DNA from: an uncultured Myxococcales bacterium
GTDB lineage: Bacteria > Myxococcota_A > UBA9042
Assembly: GCA_937910235.1 (NCBI GenBank)
Contig: CALENB010000047.1
Span: 1-64,000 of the forward strand
DNA length: 64,000 bases
Direction of reading: 5' to 3'
The position numbers and the translations under genes are program-made. Below the pieces are notes generated by a model. The model was given only the letters and a program-made list of their open reading frames with translations, made no database searches and had not been told where the DNA came from. This document shows positions 34,605-45,000 of the stretch, piece after piece; position 1 is the first letter of the stretch; each line of letters starts with the position of its first letter.

Positions 34605-35918
34605 CTACTCTGCCGGACTGCCCACTGTCGGCGGCGCGGACACCGGCGCGGCGGACGCCGATTCGGATGGCGCAGCAGCGGAGCGGTCGTCCGGTTCAGT
34701 TGACGCAGTGATCGGCGGCGCGGGAAGCCTGTGCGTGTCGTCGAGGCGCAGATGATGCCAACGCAGCTCCTGGCTTCCGGCACGCAGCGGCCACGTATGG
34801 ACGGGTCGATAGCCGAAGTGTCGAACAAACCCCTCGTGACCCTCCAACACCCACGCGTCGGCGCCAACAAACGTCGACCACCGCTGCCCCATCGCTTCAT
34901 AGAGGTCGGTCACTTCGCGACCACCAATACGCTCGCCCACCGGTGGATTGCAGAGGATGACCGCGTCGTCTGCTGGGGCGTCCATTCGGCGGACGTTATG
35001 ACGCACGACCTCGACAAGATCAGCTAGCCCGGCCCGCTCAAGGTGAGTCCTGGTCGCCCGAAGCGCGGCGCGATCAAAGTCGCCCGCGATCACCCGAAGC
35101 CCGGTCGCATTGGCGATCGCCTCGGTGGCGACGGCCTGGGCAGCTTCACGTTCTTTCTCAAGAAGCAGCCCCATGGCTTGGCCGTGGTGGGGCCAGCGCT
35201 CAATCGGAAAGTCGCGTTTCATCCCCGGCGCGATGTTCAGGTGGCGCATGAGCGCTTCGATGATCAGGGTGCCGGAGCCGCACATCGGATCGATCAGCGG
35301 CCGACGCCCGTCCCATCCAACGGTGGCGACCAAGGCTGCAGCCGACGTCTCGCTCACGGCCTCTTCGATCGCATCAACTCGGTACGCACGGTGATGCATC
35401 GCGTCGCCGGAGATGTCGAGGTAGACGCCGCACCGGTCTCCCCGAAATCGCAGCACGATCTGCACGTCGGGGTCGTCTGCGTCGATATTGGGGCGCGCGC
35501 CCAGACGCCCGAGCAGGTGATCGCAGATCGCGTCCTTGGCGCGTTGCGCGGCGAACATGTGCGTGCGAATCCCCGTCCCGCGTGAAGGACGACCTCGGCG
35601 CTTGGGGGCCTCAGCGCTTCCTGGCAGGGCGCCGGACGCTCGGACGGCGATGGTGTGCCGATCATCAAGCCAGTGTGTCCAATCCAGGTTCCGCACCGCG
35701 TTGTAGAGCTCGTCTGCGTCGCCGCTTCGGATGTCTTCAACCGCGAGCAGCAGATGCGTGGCGATCCGCAGGTGCACCAGCGCGCGAGAGGTGGTCGTTG
35801 TGTTGAGGTCGAGCACGACGCCATCACGCCGAACATGAACGACGCGCATGCCAAGCGCGACACACTCTTCGGCAAGAATCGCGGCGGTGCCTTCTGCGGC
35901 AGTAGCGAGGACTTCCAT
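34605..35918 (-). CDS. THUMP-domain class I SAM-dependent RNA methyltransferase (RlmL N-terminal/YcbY-like)
   Basis: LATAAEGTAAILAEEC; RGTGIRTHMFAAQRAKDAICDHL; PLIDPMCGSGTLIIEAL; VILCNPPVGERIGG. Confidence 0.85.
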   Translation of the reverse strand: MEVLATAAEGTAAILAEECVALGMRVVHVRRDGVVLDLNTTTTSRALVHLRIATHLLLAVEDIRSGDADELYNAVRNLDWTHWLDDRHTIAVRASGALPGSAEAPKRRGRPSRGTGIRTHMFAAQRAKDAICDHLLGRLGARPNIDADDPDVQIVLRFRGDRCGVYLDISGDAMHHRAYRVDAIEEAVSETSAAALVATVGWDGRRPLIDPMCGSGTLIIEALMRHLNIAPGMKRDFPIERWPHHGQAMGLLLEKEREAAQAVATEAIANATGLRVIAGDFDRAALRATRTHLERAGLADLVEVVRHNVRRMDAPADDAVILCNPPVGERIGGREVTDLYEAMGQRWSTFVGADAWVLEGHEGFVRHFGYRPVHTWPLRAGSQELRWHHLRLDDTHRLPAPPITASTEPDDRSAAAPSESASAAPVSAPPTVGSPAE

Positions 35919-36164
35919 TATGACATCACGGGGTTCGGGGAATGAACTGGCGAGGAGGAAGCACCACGGAGGAAACGACGGCCAAGTGGCCCGGCGGTGG
36001 CGCGGCAGTGGCGCAACGGTGGCGCGTGGACGCCGGTCGAGACCTGCAACACGCACTGCCGCGCCATCATGGGCGCGAGCGGCGCTGCCGTAAAGCTGCG
36101 ATGTCGTGCGATGTGACGCGCAAGCCCTGCCTGCGACCCCGCCAAGGCACCGCGCTAAACGACG

Positions 36165-36356
36165 TTAACCGTCAACCTGCATCGGCAGGGGGCCACGCGC
36201 CCGCGCATCCTTCCAAGCAACCAGCCCGGCCAGCGCCGTCGCGCTCAAGAGCACGGTGCTCGCCAGGATGAACCAGCCGTAGTCGGTGTCGTTCGCGGCG
36301 CACACGGCGCACCCTGCGATCAAGGTCGTGATGCTGGTCATGATAACTACCTCCAA
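36165..36356 (-). CDS. Small hydrophobic protein (63 aa)
   Basis: Two hydrophobic segments; no family recognised. Confidence 0.35.
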   Translation of the reverse strand: MEVVIMTSITTLIAGCAVCAANDTDYGWFILASTVLLSATALAGLVAWKDARARGPLPMQVDG

Positions 36357-36419
36357 GCCAAGCGCCCTCGCAGAGGAGTCGTCAACCCAGATGAACTGTT
36401 ACGCAACCAGCGGCAACGG

Positions 36420-38804
36420 CTACGCCACCGCGGGCGGCGCCGCTTGGCTCTTCATCCAGCTCGACGGCGGCCGCTGGAGCGCGTGCTCGAGGACCTCTTC
36501 GATCCGCGAGACGAACACAATCTCCAGCTGATCCTGCGCAGACTGGGGGATATCGCGGAGATCGCGGCGGTTCTTCTCAGGGAGGATGATCTTCTTCACG
36601 CCACCACGAAGCGCCGCGAGCACCTTGTCCTTCACACCACCGACGGGCAGCACGAGGCCTCGCAGCGTGATCTCACCGGTCATGGAGACGTCGCCGCGTA
36701 CTGGCACGTCGGTGAGCAGGCTGATCAAGGCCGTGAACATCGTCACACCGGCGCTGGGCCCGTCTTTCGGGATACCACCAGCCGGAAAGTGAACGTGTAG
36801 GTCGTTGTGCTCAAAGGCGCTGCGTGCAATCCCGTACTTTTCGGCGTTGGACTCCACCATGCTCAGCGCGATCTGCGCCGACTCCTTCATGACGTCGCCC
36901 AGCTGTCCCGTCAGGCGCATCTTGCCCTTGCCAGGAATCTTTGCGGCCTCAATGAAGAGCAGATCGCCGCCGGAACGTGTCCAGGCCATGCCCGTCGCGA
37001 CGCCGGGAACCTCCGTGCGCTGCGCAACCTCGGGCTCAAAGCGCGGCGCGCCAAGGATCTCGTCCAAGTCCTCTTCGGTCACGGTGCGCTGAGTGTACTC
37101 ATCCTTCACCACGCCAACGGCGACGCGGCGACACACGTCAGCGATGCGACGCTCCAGCGACCGAACACCAGCCTCTCGCGTGTAGGAGCCGATGATCTTC
37201 GTCAGGATGGCCGGCGTGATCTCAATCTGCTCGGGTTCAAGCCCGTGCCCCTTCACTTGCTTTGGCAGCAGATGCTGGCGGGCGATGTTCTGCTTCTCCT
37301 CCAGCGTGTAGCCGCTGAGCTCGATCAGCTCCATGCGATCGAGCAGCGGCGCCGGGATGGTGTCCGTCGTATTGGCCGTCGCGATGAACAGCACCTTTGA
37401 GAGGTCATACGGCGTGTCGAGGTAGTGATCGGTGAACGTGTTGTTCTGCTCTGGATCGAGCACCTCAAGCATCGCGGCCGTTGGGTCGCCACGCCAGTCA
37501 TGCGTGAGCTTGTCGACCTCATCCAGCATCACGACCGGATTCGACGTGCCGGCCTTCTTCAGGTTCATGATGATCTTGCCAGGCATGGCGCCGATGTACG
37601 TGCGTCGATGGCCGCGGATCTCGGCCTCGTCACGCACGCCACCCAGGCTGACGCGCTGGAACTTGCGGCCCAGCGCCTCGGCAACCGAGCGACCCAGCGA
37701 GGTCTTACCCACGCCGGGCGGGCCGACGAGGCAGAGAATCGGCCCACGCATGTCTTGCTTGAGCTTCGACACCGCGAGGAACTCGATGAGGCGCCGCTTC
37801 ACCTTCTCAAGGCCGTAGTGCTCGGAGTCGAGCACCTCCTGGGCGTGAATGAGGTCGAGGTTGTCCTCGGAGACGTTGCCCCACGGCAGGTCCGCGAACC
37901 ACTCCAAGTACGTCCGCGCGACCGTGTATTCGGGCGATCCCTGCTGAATCGAGCGGAGACGTTTGATCTCCTTGTCGGCGATCTTCTGCACGTCCTCGGG
38001 CAGGCTGGCCTTCGTGAGACGCTCCTCCAACTCAGCCAACTCGTCACCCTCACCGCCATCGAGGTCGCCGAGCTCCTTCTGGATGGCCTTCATCTGCTTG
38101 CGCAGCACGTACTCACGCTGGCTTTTGTTGAGCTCGCCTTTGACCTCGCTGTTGATGCGCTGGCTGATGCGCAAGATCTCAACTTGTTGCATCACGAGCT
38201 GCAGCGTCTTGTTGAGCATGTCCGCGATACCGTCGGCCTGGAGCACCTCGACCTTCTCCTCGACGGAGACGCCAAGGTGGGTCAGCAGCAGGTAGACGAG
38301 GCGTGACGGATGCTCGAACTCCTCCTGAAGATCGGACGCGTTGATCGGCAGCTCTGGCACCATCTCGACCAGCTCGATGGCGGATTCACGCAACGACAGC
38401 ACGAGCGCCTCGACCTGCGGGTTGTCCTCTCCGGTCTCATCGAGCATCTCGACGTTCGCGGTTAAGAAGGGCTCTTCCTGCTCGAAGCCGGTGATTTTGA
38501 AGCGGTCCACGCCCCGGATCACGACGTGATACGTGTCCGTGCCGTTGCGCAGGACCTTGATGAGCTGGCCCGTGCAACCCGCCCAGTACAAATCTTTCTG
38601 CGTCGGGTTGTCGATGCCCTTGTCCTTCTGCGCAACGACGCCGACAACCGCCGTCCGTCGGTCACCCAAGCTCTCAAGCAACCGGATAGACTTGCCGCGG
38701 CCGATCACCACGGGCATCACCGCGCCGGGAAAAAGCACCGCGTTGCGCAGCGCCAGAATCGGCAGTTGCGAGAGGGTCTTGCTGGTGTCGATGGAGTCGG
38801 TCAT
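36420..38804 (-). CDS. lon: ATP-dependent Lon protease
   Basis: [84 protein letters not shown] catalytic Ser. Confidence 0.97.
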   Translation of the reverse strand: MTDSIDTSKTLSQLPILALRNAVLFPGAVMPVVIGRGKSIRLLESLGDRRTAVVGVVAQKDKGIDNPTQKDLYWAGCTGQLIKVLRNGTDTYHVVIRGVDRFKITGFEQEEPFLTANVEMLDETGEDNPQVEALVLSLRESAIELVEMVPELPINASDLQEEFEHPSRLVYLLLTHLGVSVEEKVEVLQADGIADMLNKTLQLVMQQVEILRISQRINSEVKGELNKSQREYVLRKQMKAIQKELGDLDGGEGDELAELEERLTKASLPEDVQKIADKEIKRLRSIQQGSPEYTVARTYLEWFADLPWGNVSEDNLDLIHAQEVLDSEHYGLEKVKRRLIEFLAVSKLKQDMRGPILCLVGPPGVGKTSLGRSVAEALGRKFQRVSLGGVRDEAEIRGHRRTYIGAMPGKIIMNLKKAGTSNPVVMLDEVDKLTHDWRGDPTAAMLEVLDPEQNNTFTDHYLDTPYDLSKVLFIATANTTDTIPAPLLDRMELIELSGYTLEEKQNIARQHLLPKQVKGHGLEPEQIEITPAILTKIIGSYTREAGVRSLERRIADVCRRVAVGVVKDEYTQRTVTEEDLDEILGAPRFEPEVAQRTEVPGVATGMAWTRSGGDLLFIEAAKIPGKGKMRLTGQLGDVMKESAQIALSMVESNAEKYGIARSAFEHNDLHVHFPAGGIPKDGPSAGVTMFTALISLLTDVPVRGDVSMTGEITLRGLVLPVGGVKDKVLAALRGGVKKIILPEKNRRDLRDIPQSAQDQLEIVFVSRIEEVLEHALQRPPSSWMKSQAAPPAVA

Positions 38805-38936
38805 GAGATCCTCAGCGGCGCCCTGCGCCCAATGTGGGAAAGTGCTTGCGGAGCACGACGCCTGACGCCTCCGCAGCCCATTGTAGAAAAGCACGCCCCG
38901 CTGCAAAAGCAAGGCGATCAGACATTTCGGCCGGCG

Positions 38937-40775
38937 CTAGTCCTGTCGCCACGAGCCGGCGTTGGGCGGGGTCAGACGAGAGGCGCTCGCCAGGGATGCC
39001 GCGTGATCACGAAGGCTTGGCTCCCCTGTAACACCTGCGGCCAGGGCGAGAACGACGGCGGCTGACAGTCGGTTGCCTCGCAGAACCATGGGCGCCACCG
39101 CGTCCGTGACGCGGGTGACGCTCACCGGGGGGGTGGTCGGATCGCGGCGGCCAGCGACCACCTCGATGGTGCACGCCAGGCAAGCGAGCGCATCTGCGGT
39201 GTCCTCCAGCCCATCCTCGCGCGCCTCACGCTCGACCATGCGCACCTCCCCGAGGGTTGGCGTCTCGCCCATGAGCAAATCGATCCACCACAACGCGGCC
39301 TGCGCCTGCATCTCCGGGATGGGCTCGTGCAGCTCGCGCCACAGAGAGCGCACACGCAGGTAGGTCGGCCGCGCCTCCGTGAGTCGACCGGTCCAGAGCT
39401 CGAGCTGACCGCGCATCACCCGGGCCGCGACGATCTCGCGTGGCGACACGGTTGCGTCAGCGAGCGCTTCCAGGCCGTCCACCCGCTGTTCTGCGCTGCG
39501 ATCGCCGCTCAGCACCGCAAGCTCAGCCTGCACCAAGTCGACAGCGAAGCGCTCACTGGGCGTGGCTTCAAAGTCTGCCGGCAACTGCGCTGCCGCCGCG
39601 CTTTGCTCAAAAAGCAGGCTGCGCATCGCCAGACGCGCCTCAACGAGCCGGGCGCGGAGCTCCAGGCGCGGTCCGAGTCCACCGCCCTGTGCCTCCGCGT
39701 CCGCGGTGGCCTCGCGGGTCTCGGCCAGCAAGGCTTCGGCACGGCCGGCGTCACCCAGGCCCAACGCTACCTCACACAGCGCAAAGCTGACCTCCTGCAC
39801 CGCGCGAATGTCGCCGATCTGCGCGAGCACGGCGCGGGCCGACTCCAGCAGCGCCTGTCCCTCGCGCAGGCGCCCCAGGCGACACTGAACCGCCGCTTTG
39901 TTGACGGAGGCGGCCAAGGCCGCCCCAGGCTGGCCCATCTCAACAAACGCGGCCTCAGCCTGCTCGAAACGGGCCAGGGCTTCCTCAGGCTCAGCGCGGT
40001 CGGCCAGCACCATCCCCTCGGCCAAACGCGCTCGAGCTTCACCCTGTCGATCGCCCAGAGATTCGGCCAATTCAGCGCTCTGACCAAAGGCCGCCAACGC
40101 ACCCGCAAGATCGCCGCGCTCACGACGAAGATGGCCCATGTTGAGCAAGGCCATGGCGCGCAGCGGCGCAAACTCCTCGCCAGTGGTCAGCTCCGAGGCG
40201 CGCTCAAAATGCGTCTCGGCTTCTGCGATCCGGCCATCGGCACGACGCAGATCGCCAAGGCAGATATGCGCGTTGGCTTGGCCCGCCTGGTGAGCCAGGG
40301 TGTCGAAACCGGCCAGAGATTCGAGCAGCAGCGATTCTGCTTCGCCGTAGCGCAACAGGCGCGTCAGCAACCGACCGACGTTGCCCGCGGCGTTGGCTGT
40401 GCCCATGGGGTCGGCCTGCTCGCGACACTGGCCGAGAATGTGCTGATGCAATGCCAACGCGCCGTCAAGATCGCCCCCTAGCTCCATCAGCGCGCCGAGG
40501 TCGGTCGTCGCGGAGATCTCCTGCGCCACGAGGCCCCGTTCGCCCGCCTCAAGCCGCACCCACTCAAACGCTTCACGCGCGCTGGCGAGATCGCCCCCGC
40601 GCATGCGCGCGTGGCCGGCCACAGCGGCGGCGCGGCAGGCGGATTTGCCGTCGTCAGCGTCGACAAAAAGATCGCGCGCCCGGTCGGCCAGCTTCGCCGC
40701 CACCGTCAGCTCACCGTCCGCCATCCTCGCCTGCGCCGACGCCATCAGCGCGATCGCTACCTCACGCTCCTCCAT
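38937..40775 (-). CDS. TPR-repeat protein
   Basis: Repeated TPR-like units (RALLNMGHLRRERGDLAGALAAFGQSAELAESLGDRQGEARARL). Confidence 0.8.
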   Translation of the reverse strand: MEEREVAIALMASAQARMADGELTVAAKLADRARDLFVDADDGKSACRAAAVAGHARMRGGDLASAREAFEWVRLEAGERGLVAQEISATTDLGALMELGGDLDGALALHQHILGQCREQADPMGTANAAGNVGRLLTRLLRYGEAESLLLESLAGFDTLAHQAGQANAHICLGDLRRADGRIAEAETHFERASELTTGEEFAPLRAMALLNMGHLRRERGDLAGALAAFGQSAELAESLGDRQGEARARLAEGMVLADRAEPEEALARFEQAEAAFVEMGQPGAALAASVNKAAVQCRLGRLREGQALLESARAVLAQIGDIRAVQEVSFALCEVALGLGDAGRAEALLAETREATADAEAQGGGLGPRLELRARLVEARLAMRSLLFEQSAAAAQLPADFEATPSERFAVDLVQAELAVLSGDRSAEQRVDGLEALADATVSPREIVAARVMRGQLELWTGRLTEARPTYLRVRSLWRELHEPIPEMQAQAALWWIDLLMGETPTLGEVRMVEREAREDGLEDTADALACLACTIEVVAGRRDPTTPPVSVTRVTDAVAPMVLRGNRLSAAVVLALAAGVTGEPSLRDHAASLASASRLTPPNAGSWRQD

Positions 40776-40808
40776 GTGCCTCCAACCTCGCTTGTGTCAG
40801 TTCTCGGC

Positions 40809-41630
40809 TCACACCATGACCGCGCCGCCTGAGATGTCTATGCCCTGGCCGGTGATGGCGTCGCCACCCGGACCGATCAGAAACTCAAGGTACGCGGCCA
40901 CCTCAATCGGCTTGATCATGCGACGCACGGGCTGCTGACCGATCTGCTGCGCCGTGACCTGCTGCAATGTCTCCCCCGCCGCCTGCGCCATGCTTTGGAG
41001 TGCGTCGCGTGCCATCCGCGTGTCCACCCAGCCCGGATTTACGACGTTCACGCGGATATTGCGGCGCGAAAGTTCATGGGCCATGCCACGCGCCAGGCCG
41101 AGCAGCGCATGTTTGCTGGCCGAGTAAGCGTGGGTTCTCGGCGCACCGAAGCGGCCGAGGGTCGAGCCGATGAACAGCACCCGACCATGGGATGGCATGT
41201 GCTGCGTCGCGAGCTGGGCGAGGAAGAACGTGCCCACCAAATTGACGTCGATGACGCGGCGAAACGTCTGTCGCGCTTCGACGCTCACGTCGTCGAGTGG
41301 CGTCTCGGCGTGCACGGCGGCGTTGCAGATCATGATGTCGATCGGGCCAAATCGGCTCTCGGCGGCCGCAACCGCGGCGTCGATGCTGTTCTCGTCGGCG
41401 AGATCCATCGTCACGGCGTGGGCCTTCTGCGTGCCGATGTCCATGGCGACACCCAGGAGGCGATTGTACGAGCGCGAGGCCAACGTCAGATTGAAGTTCT
41501 TGTCCCCTAGCAAACGCGCCGTCGCCTCACCGATCCCGCGTGACGCGCCGCTGACAAAAACATGCTTCGGCCGAAGATTCAGGGCTTCGAGCAGGGCGTT
41601 TGTGGGCAGCTTTACAGTCGACTTGACCAT
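40809..41630 (-). CDS. SDR-family oxidoreductase
   Basis: HVFVSGASRGIGEATARLL; ICNAAVH; YSASKHALLGLARGMAHEL; NIRVNVVNPGWVDT. Confidence 0.9.
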   Translation of the reverse strand: MVKSTVKLPTNALLEALNLRPKHVFVSGASRGIGEATARLLGDKNFNLTLASRSYNRLLGVAMDIGTQKAHAVTMDLADENSIDAAVAAAESRFGPIDIMICNAAVHAETPLDDVSVEARQTFRRVIDVNLVGTFFLAQLATQHMPSHGRVLFIGSTLGRFGAPRTHAYSASKHALLGLARGMAHELSRRNIRVNVVNPGWVDTRMARDALQSMAQAAGETLQQVTAQQIGQQPVRRMIKPIEVAAYLEFLIGPGGDAITGQGIDISGGAVMV

Positions 41631-41640
41631 GATATCTCCG

Positions 41641-41780
41641 GCGCTGGGGCCAAGTTCGCGGCGCGGAGGCCACGTTCTCGGTGCTGAGGCCACGCTCGTG
41701 ACGCTGAGGCCAACCTCGCGGCCTTTGGCATGGGTCCGATGCGTAACGGCTGATTCCGCGGCGCCAAGGCGGTTTACGCG
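41641..41780. repeat. 20-bp-period degenerate tandem repeat filling the intergenic region
   Basis: Four well-matched 20-mers: gcgctggggccaagttcgcg / gcgcggaggccacgttctcg / gtgctgaggccacgctcgtg / acgctgaggccaacctcgcg; after one weak unit, two more in phase: gcgtaacggctgattccgcg / gcgccaaggcggtttacgcg. Confidence 0.75.
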
Positions 41781-41782
41781 CG

Positions 41783-42064
41783 CTAGGGCTGGGCTCGCGG
41801 CGACGCAGCGAGCGGAGATTGGGTGGCCGAGCGCGCTTTCAGCGCCGTTCCCGCTGGGCCGTAGACGCTCTTCCACGTGCCGATCGCGATCGACACGACG
41901 AGCCACGTGGCGATCGCTAAATACAGGCTGTACAGGGCCACGCGAAAGGCCCGATACATCGGGGGCTTGTTCTCAATGCGCTCGAGCTGCTCCCGGATCT
42001 CTACGTCCTCGAGTTGCGCTACCTGAGGCTGTTCCGGCAGGTCTGCCACGTTTGCACTCCTCAC
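41783..42064 (-). CDS. Small single-TM protein
   Basis: 93 aa with one strong TM (VALYSLYLAIATWLVVSIAIG); start overlaps stop of the upstream PHP gene. Confidence 0.5.
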   Translation of the reverse strand: MRSANVADLPEQPQVAQLEDVEIREQLERIENKPPMYRAFRVALYSLYLAIATWLVVSIAIGTWKSVYGPAGTALKARSATQSPLAASPRAQP

Positions 42065-45000
42065 GGCGCAGGGGAGGCGGCCCGGTCGCCGCCCAGCGCG
42101 TTGCGCAGCGCGCCCTGATTGATCGCCTGATAGATGTCACACACACCCGGAATCGGCACGCCGCAGCGACCCTCGGGCTGCAGACAAACATAGGACGCCT
42201 GTAGGTCCGTGCACGTCCGCCCGCTGCCGTCGGTCAACACCGCGGTCTTGATGTCGCACGTCGGCGAACAAAATGGCGGCAGGGCGTTGGGCGCGTCGTA
42301 GACGCCGTTGCCGTCCGTGTCGATGAGCACGGCGTTGGCGATCGCGTAGGGACGCACGGGGTAGAAATCAGGGAATCGCACCGGCGCGGGGAACTGCGTA
42401 TTGACCAGCGGTACGTTCGAGAACGCCATGGACGCAAGCCGAGGCAGCTGCAGCTCGCCGAACGGCACCTCCAGATAGACCGGCGACATCCAATGCTTGG
42501 GTTTGCGGCCCAGGGCGGTGACAACAACCCAGGAATCTCGGCTTGGCGCGATGAGCTCAATCGTCTTGTCGAAGTCCACAATCGCTGACGTGTCGGCGGT
42601 TACTTGCTCGCGGTGGGCGAGCTTGCCGTTCATGTAGACCTCGATGAGATCGACGCCGTACCACGACGCGGTCTGAACCTTAATCTTCACGTTGAGCTTG
42701 TCGCCGGCCTTCACCATCGCCGTCTGGCCAGGCTCTTTGCCTGCGACGAAGACCTCCAGGAACGCGCCGTAGGTCGTCATCACGCGACTGCCACGCATGT
42801 TTCGCGCCATCTCGGCCACATCGATGGCGAGTGGATCGTCGGTCTTCGAGCGGATGTAGGTGCGGGGCAATCCGGGCTCCAAGCTCGCCGCGTGGCTGTC
42901 AGACCCGCCGATCGCCGCCTTGATCAGGCCATACTCCAGGAATCTAAAGTAGTCCTCCAAGACCCCGTTGCGCTCGCCGCAGGGGCGTAGGAGGTCCGTC
43001 GCTGAGATGAGATCCGTCAACGGCTTGTCGATCCCGCTGCGGTCGACCCGACACAGGTCCGTCAGGGTCTCAAGCATGGCCTGCGCCTTGACCGCGTCGC
43101 GCCCCTTGCCAGCCACAGGCTCCCAGAGTTTGCGTTCCTCAGGCGTCCGTGACAGCTCGACGTACCACGCCTCTTGCTCTGCGGTGGTGCGAACCAAAAT
43201 CGCCGTGTTCACCGCGACGGAGAGCGCGGAGCGGTAGCGATGCTTGCACTCGAAGATGCGCTCCTTGTCGTCGCACACGCCCAGATCCCAGTAGACCACG
43301 CCGTCCTTCTCCAGCTTCTTGCCGAGCAGCTCTGGCGTCTCCGCCAGCTCAGGCAGCAGCGTGAGCTCAGGGCAAGCCATCGGCAGCGCAGCGCGCGCGA
43401 CCGCTGCGTCGATCGTCCCGGACTTCTTGTCGACGCCCGCCTCGTCAATTCGGATGAGACAGCGCTCAAACACCTGAATCTCTCGGACAGAAGGCGTGCG
43501 CACCAAGTCGAATCGCTTCGCGTTGAAGACCTCCATGGCGTCGTGATCACACGTCACCGTGCGAAACACCTGCGTGTCCTTCGCGAGGTCGGCGTCAGTC
43601 TCGTTGCGATTTCGCGTCATCGTGAAGGCGTTCAGGCCGATCGCGTCGGCCCAGCCCAGAAATCCGTCGCGGGGGTGCGCGATGATGCTGGTCGGCCGCT
43701 CGGAGGCGGCACCTTTGCCTGCTTCCTGCTCGAAACCGCTGCGCTCGAAGACCATGGTGTCTACGAGCGTGTTGGACGTCATGCAGTACCAATCCACTGA
43801 GCCGTGCGAGGGCACGTCGAGCTCCTTGTACTTGAACGGAAACCCGATGTAGTGACCGATGTCGAGCGTAGAGATCTCGACGCCGACGACGCTCTTCAAC
43901 CAGCCCTGCAGGCCCAGCATCTCAATCCACGGCTTAAAGTCCGTCACGACGTCATGATCCGTCGCCGCCACGTAGTCCACGCCTTCAGCGACGATCGTGC
44001 GCACACGGTGATCCAGCGCCATACCGGAGTCGAAACTCGGCTTCTGGTGGAGGTGAAAATCGCCTGAGATCCAGCCCGTCGTGTCGAGCTCCTGTCGCAG
44101 CACAGCCGCTACGGACATCTGCTGACCGTCCGTCACGACGAAGTCCTCCATCGTGTGCAGGCTGTATTCGGTGCCGTGGCTGATCACGAGTCGATACCGG
44201 CCCGCCGCGGCAGGAATATCGAAGCTGCCGTGCTCGTCGAACGCGATGTGCTGCACGCCCGTGCCCAGGCGCCCCTGGCCGAGATAGACACGGCGGTGCG
44301 CGTCGCGCTCCATCGGCTTTCCGAACGCATCGAGCGCCACGAGGGTCGCCTTGGCGGGCAAGCGCTTGCCGTGTCCGTCGGTCGTGTTGATGCGAATCCG
44401 CGCCGGCGTCGGCAGCGCGGGCTGGATGACGTGGGTGCGCCCCTCTTCGATCTTCAGCGGGATCGGCGCGCTGAAGAGGATACCGTCTTGGTCTTCAGCC
44501 ACGATCTGGTAGTCGCCGACCGGCAGGTCCGCCTTAAAGTCGCCGTCTTCGACAAGATCCATACCCGCGTCTGCGTCCATCGCGCTCACCACGCCCGGCG
44601 AGCCGATCGCCTTACGGTTGGCGGCGACCAGCTCGTCGATGCTCGCCCACTTTCGGCCCGGCTCTGGATCGTGGAAGGCGAAGACGTGGGCGTTTTTGGC
44701 GGCCGTCACGCTGTCTTTCCAGCGCACGTACCCCTCGACCGTACCGACCTTGGTGCCGCGATGACGATAGATCTCGCCGATGACGCTGGCTGCATCGCCC
44801 TTGCCCACCGCGAGGAAGCGCTCGTACACGTACACCCGATGCGCGTCACAGTCGGCGTCGTCGGCCGTGTCCTGCTTGCACTGCAGCGTGGCGGAGATGA
44901 ATGGCGTGGCGGTGGAGGTGAACACCGGCACAGCGACCTGCGGCTCCGGGTCGCCGTCGTTTGCCTTGACGGTGTAATAGGCGTAGCTCACATCGCCACC

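Noticed and set aside
41641-41780. Possible CRISPR array from the 20-bp-period repeat
   Set aside because: No spacers between units, units degenerate, no cas genes in the window.
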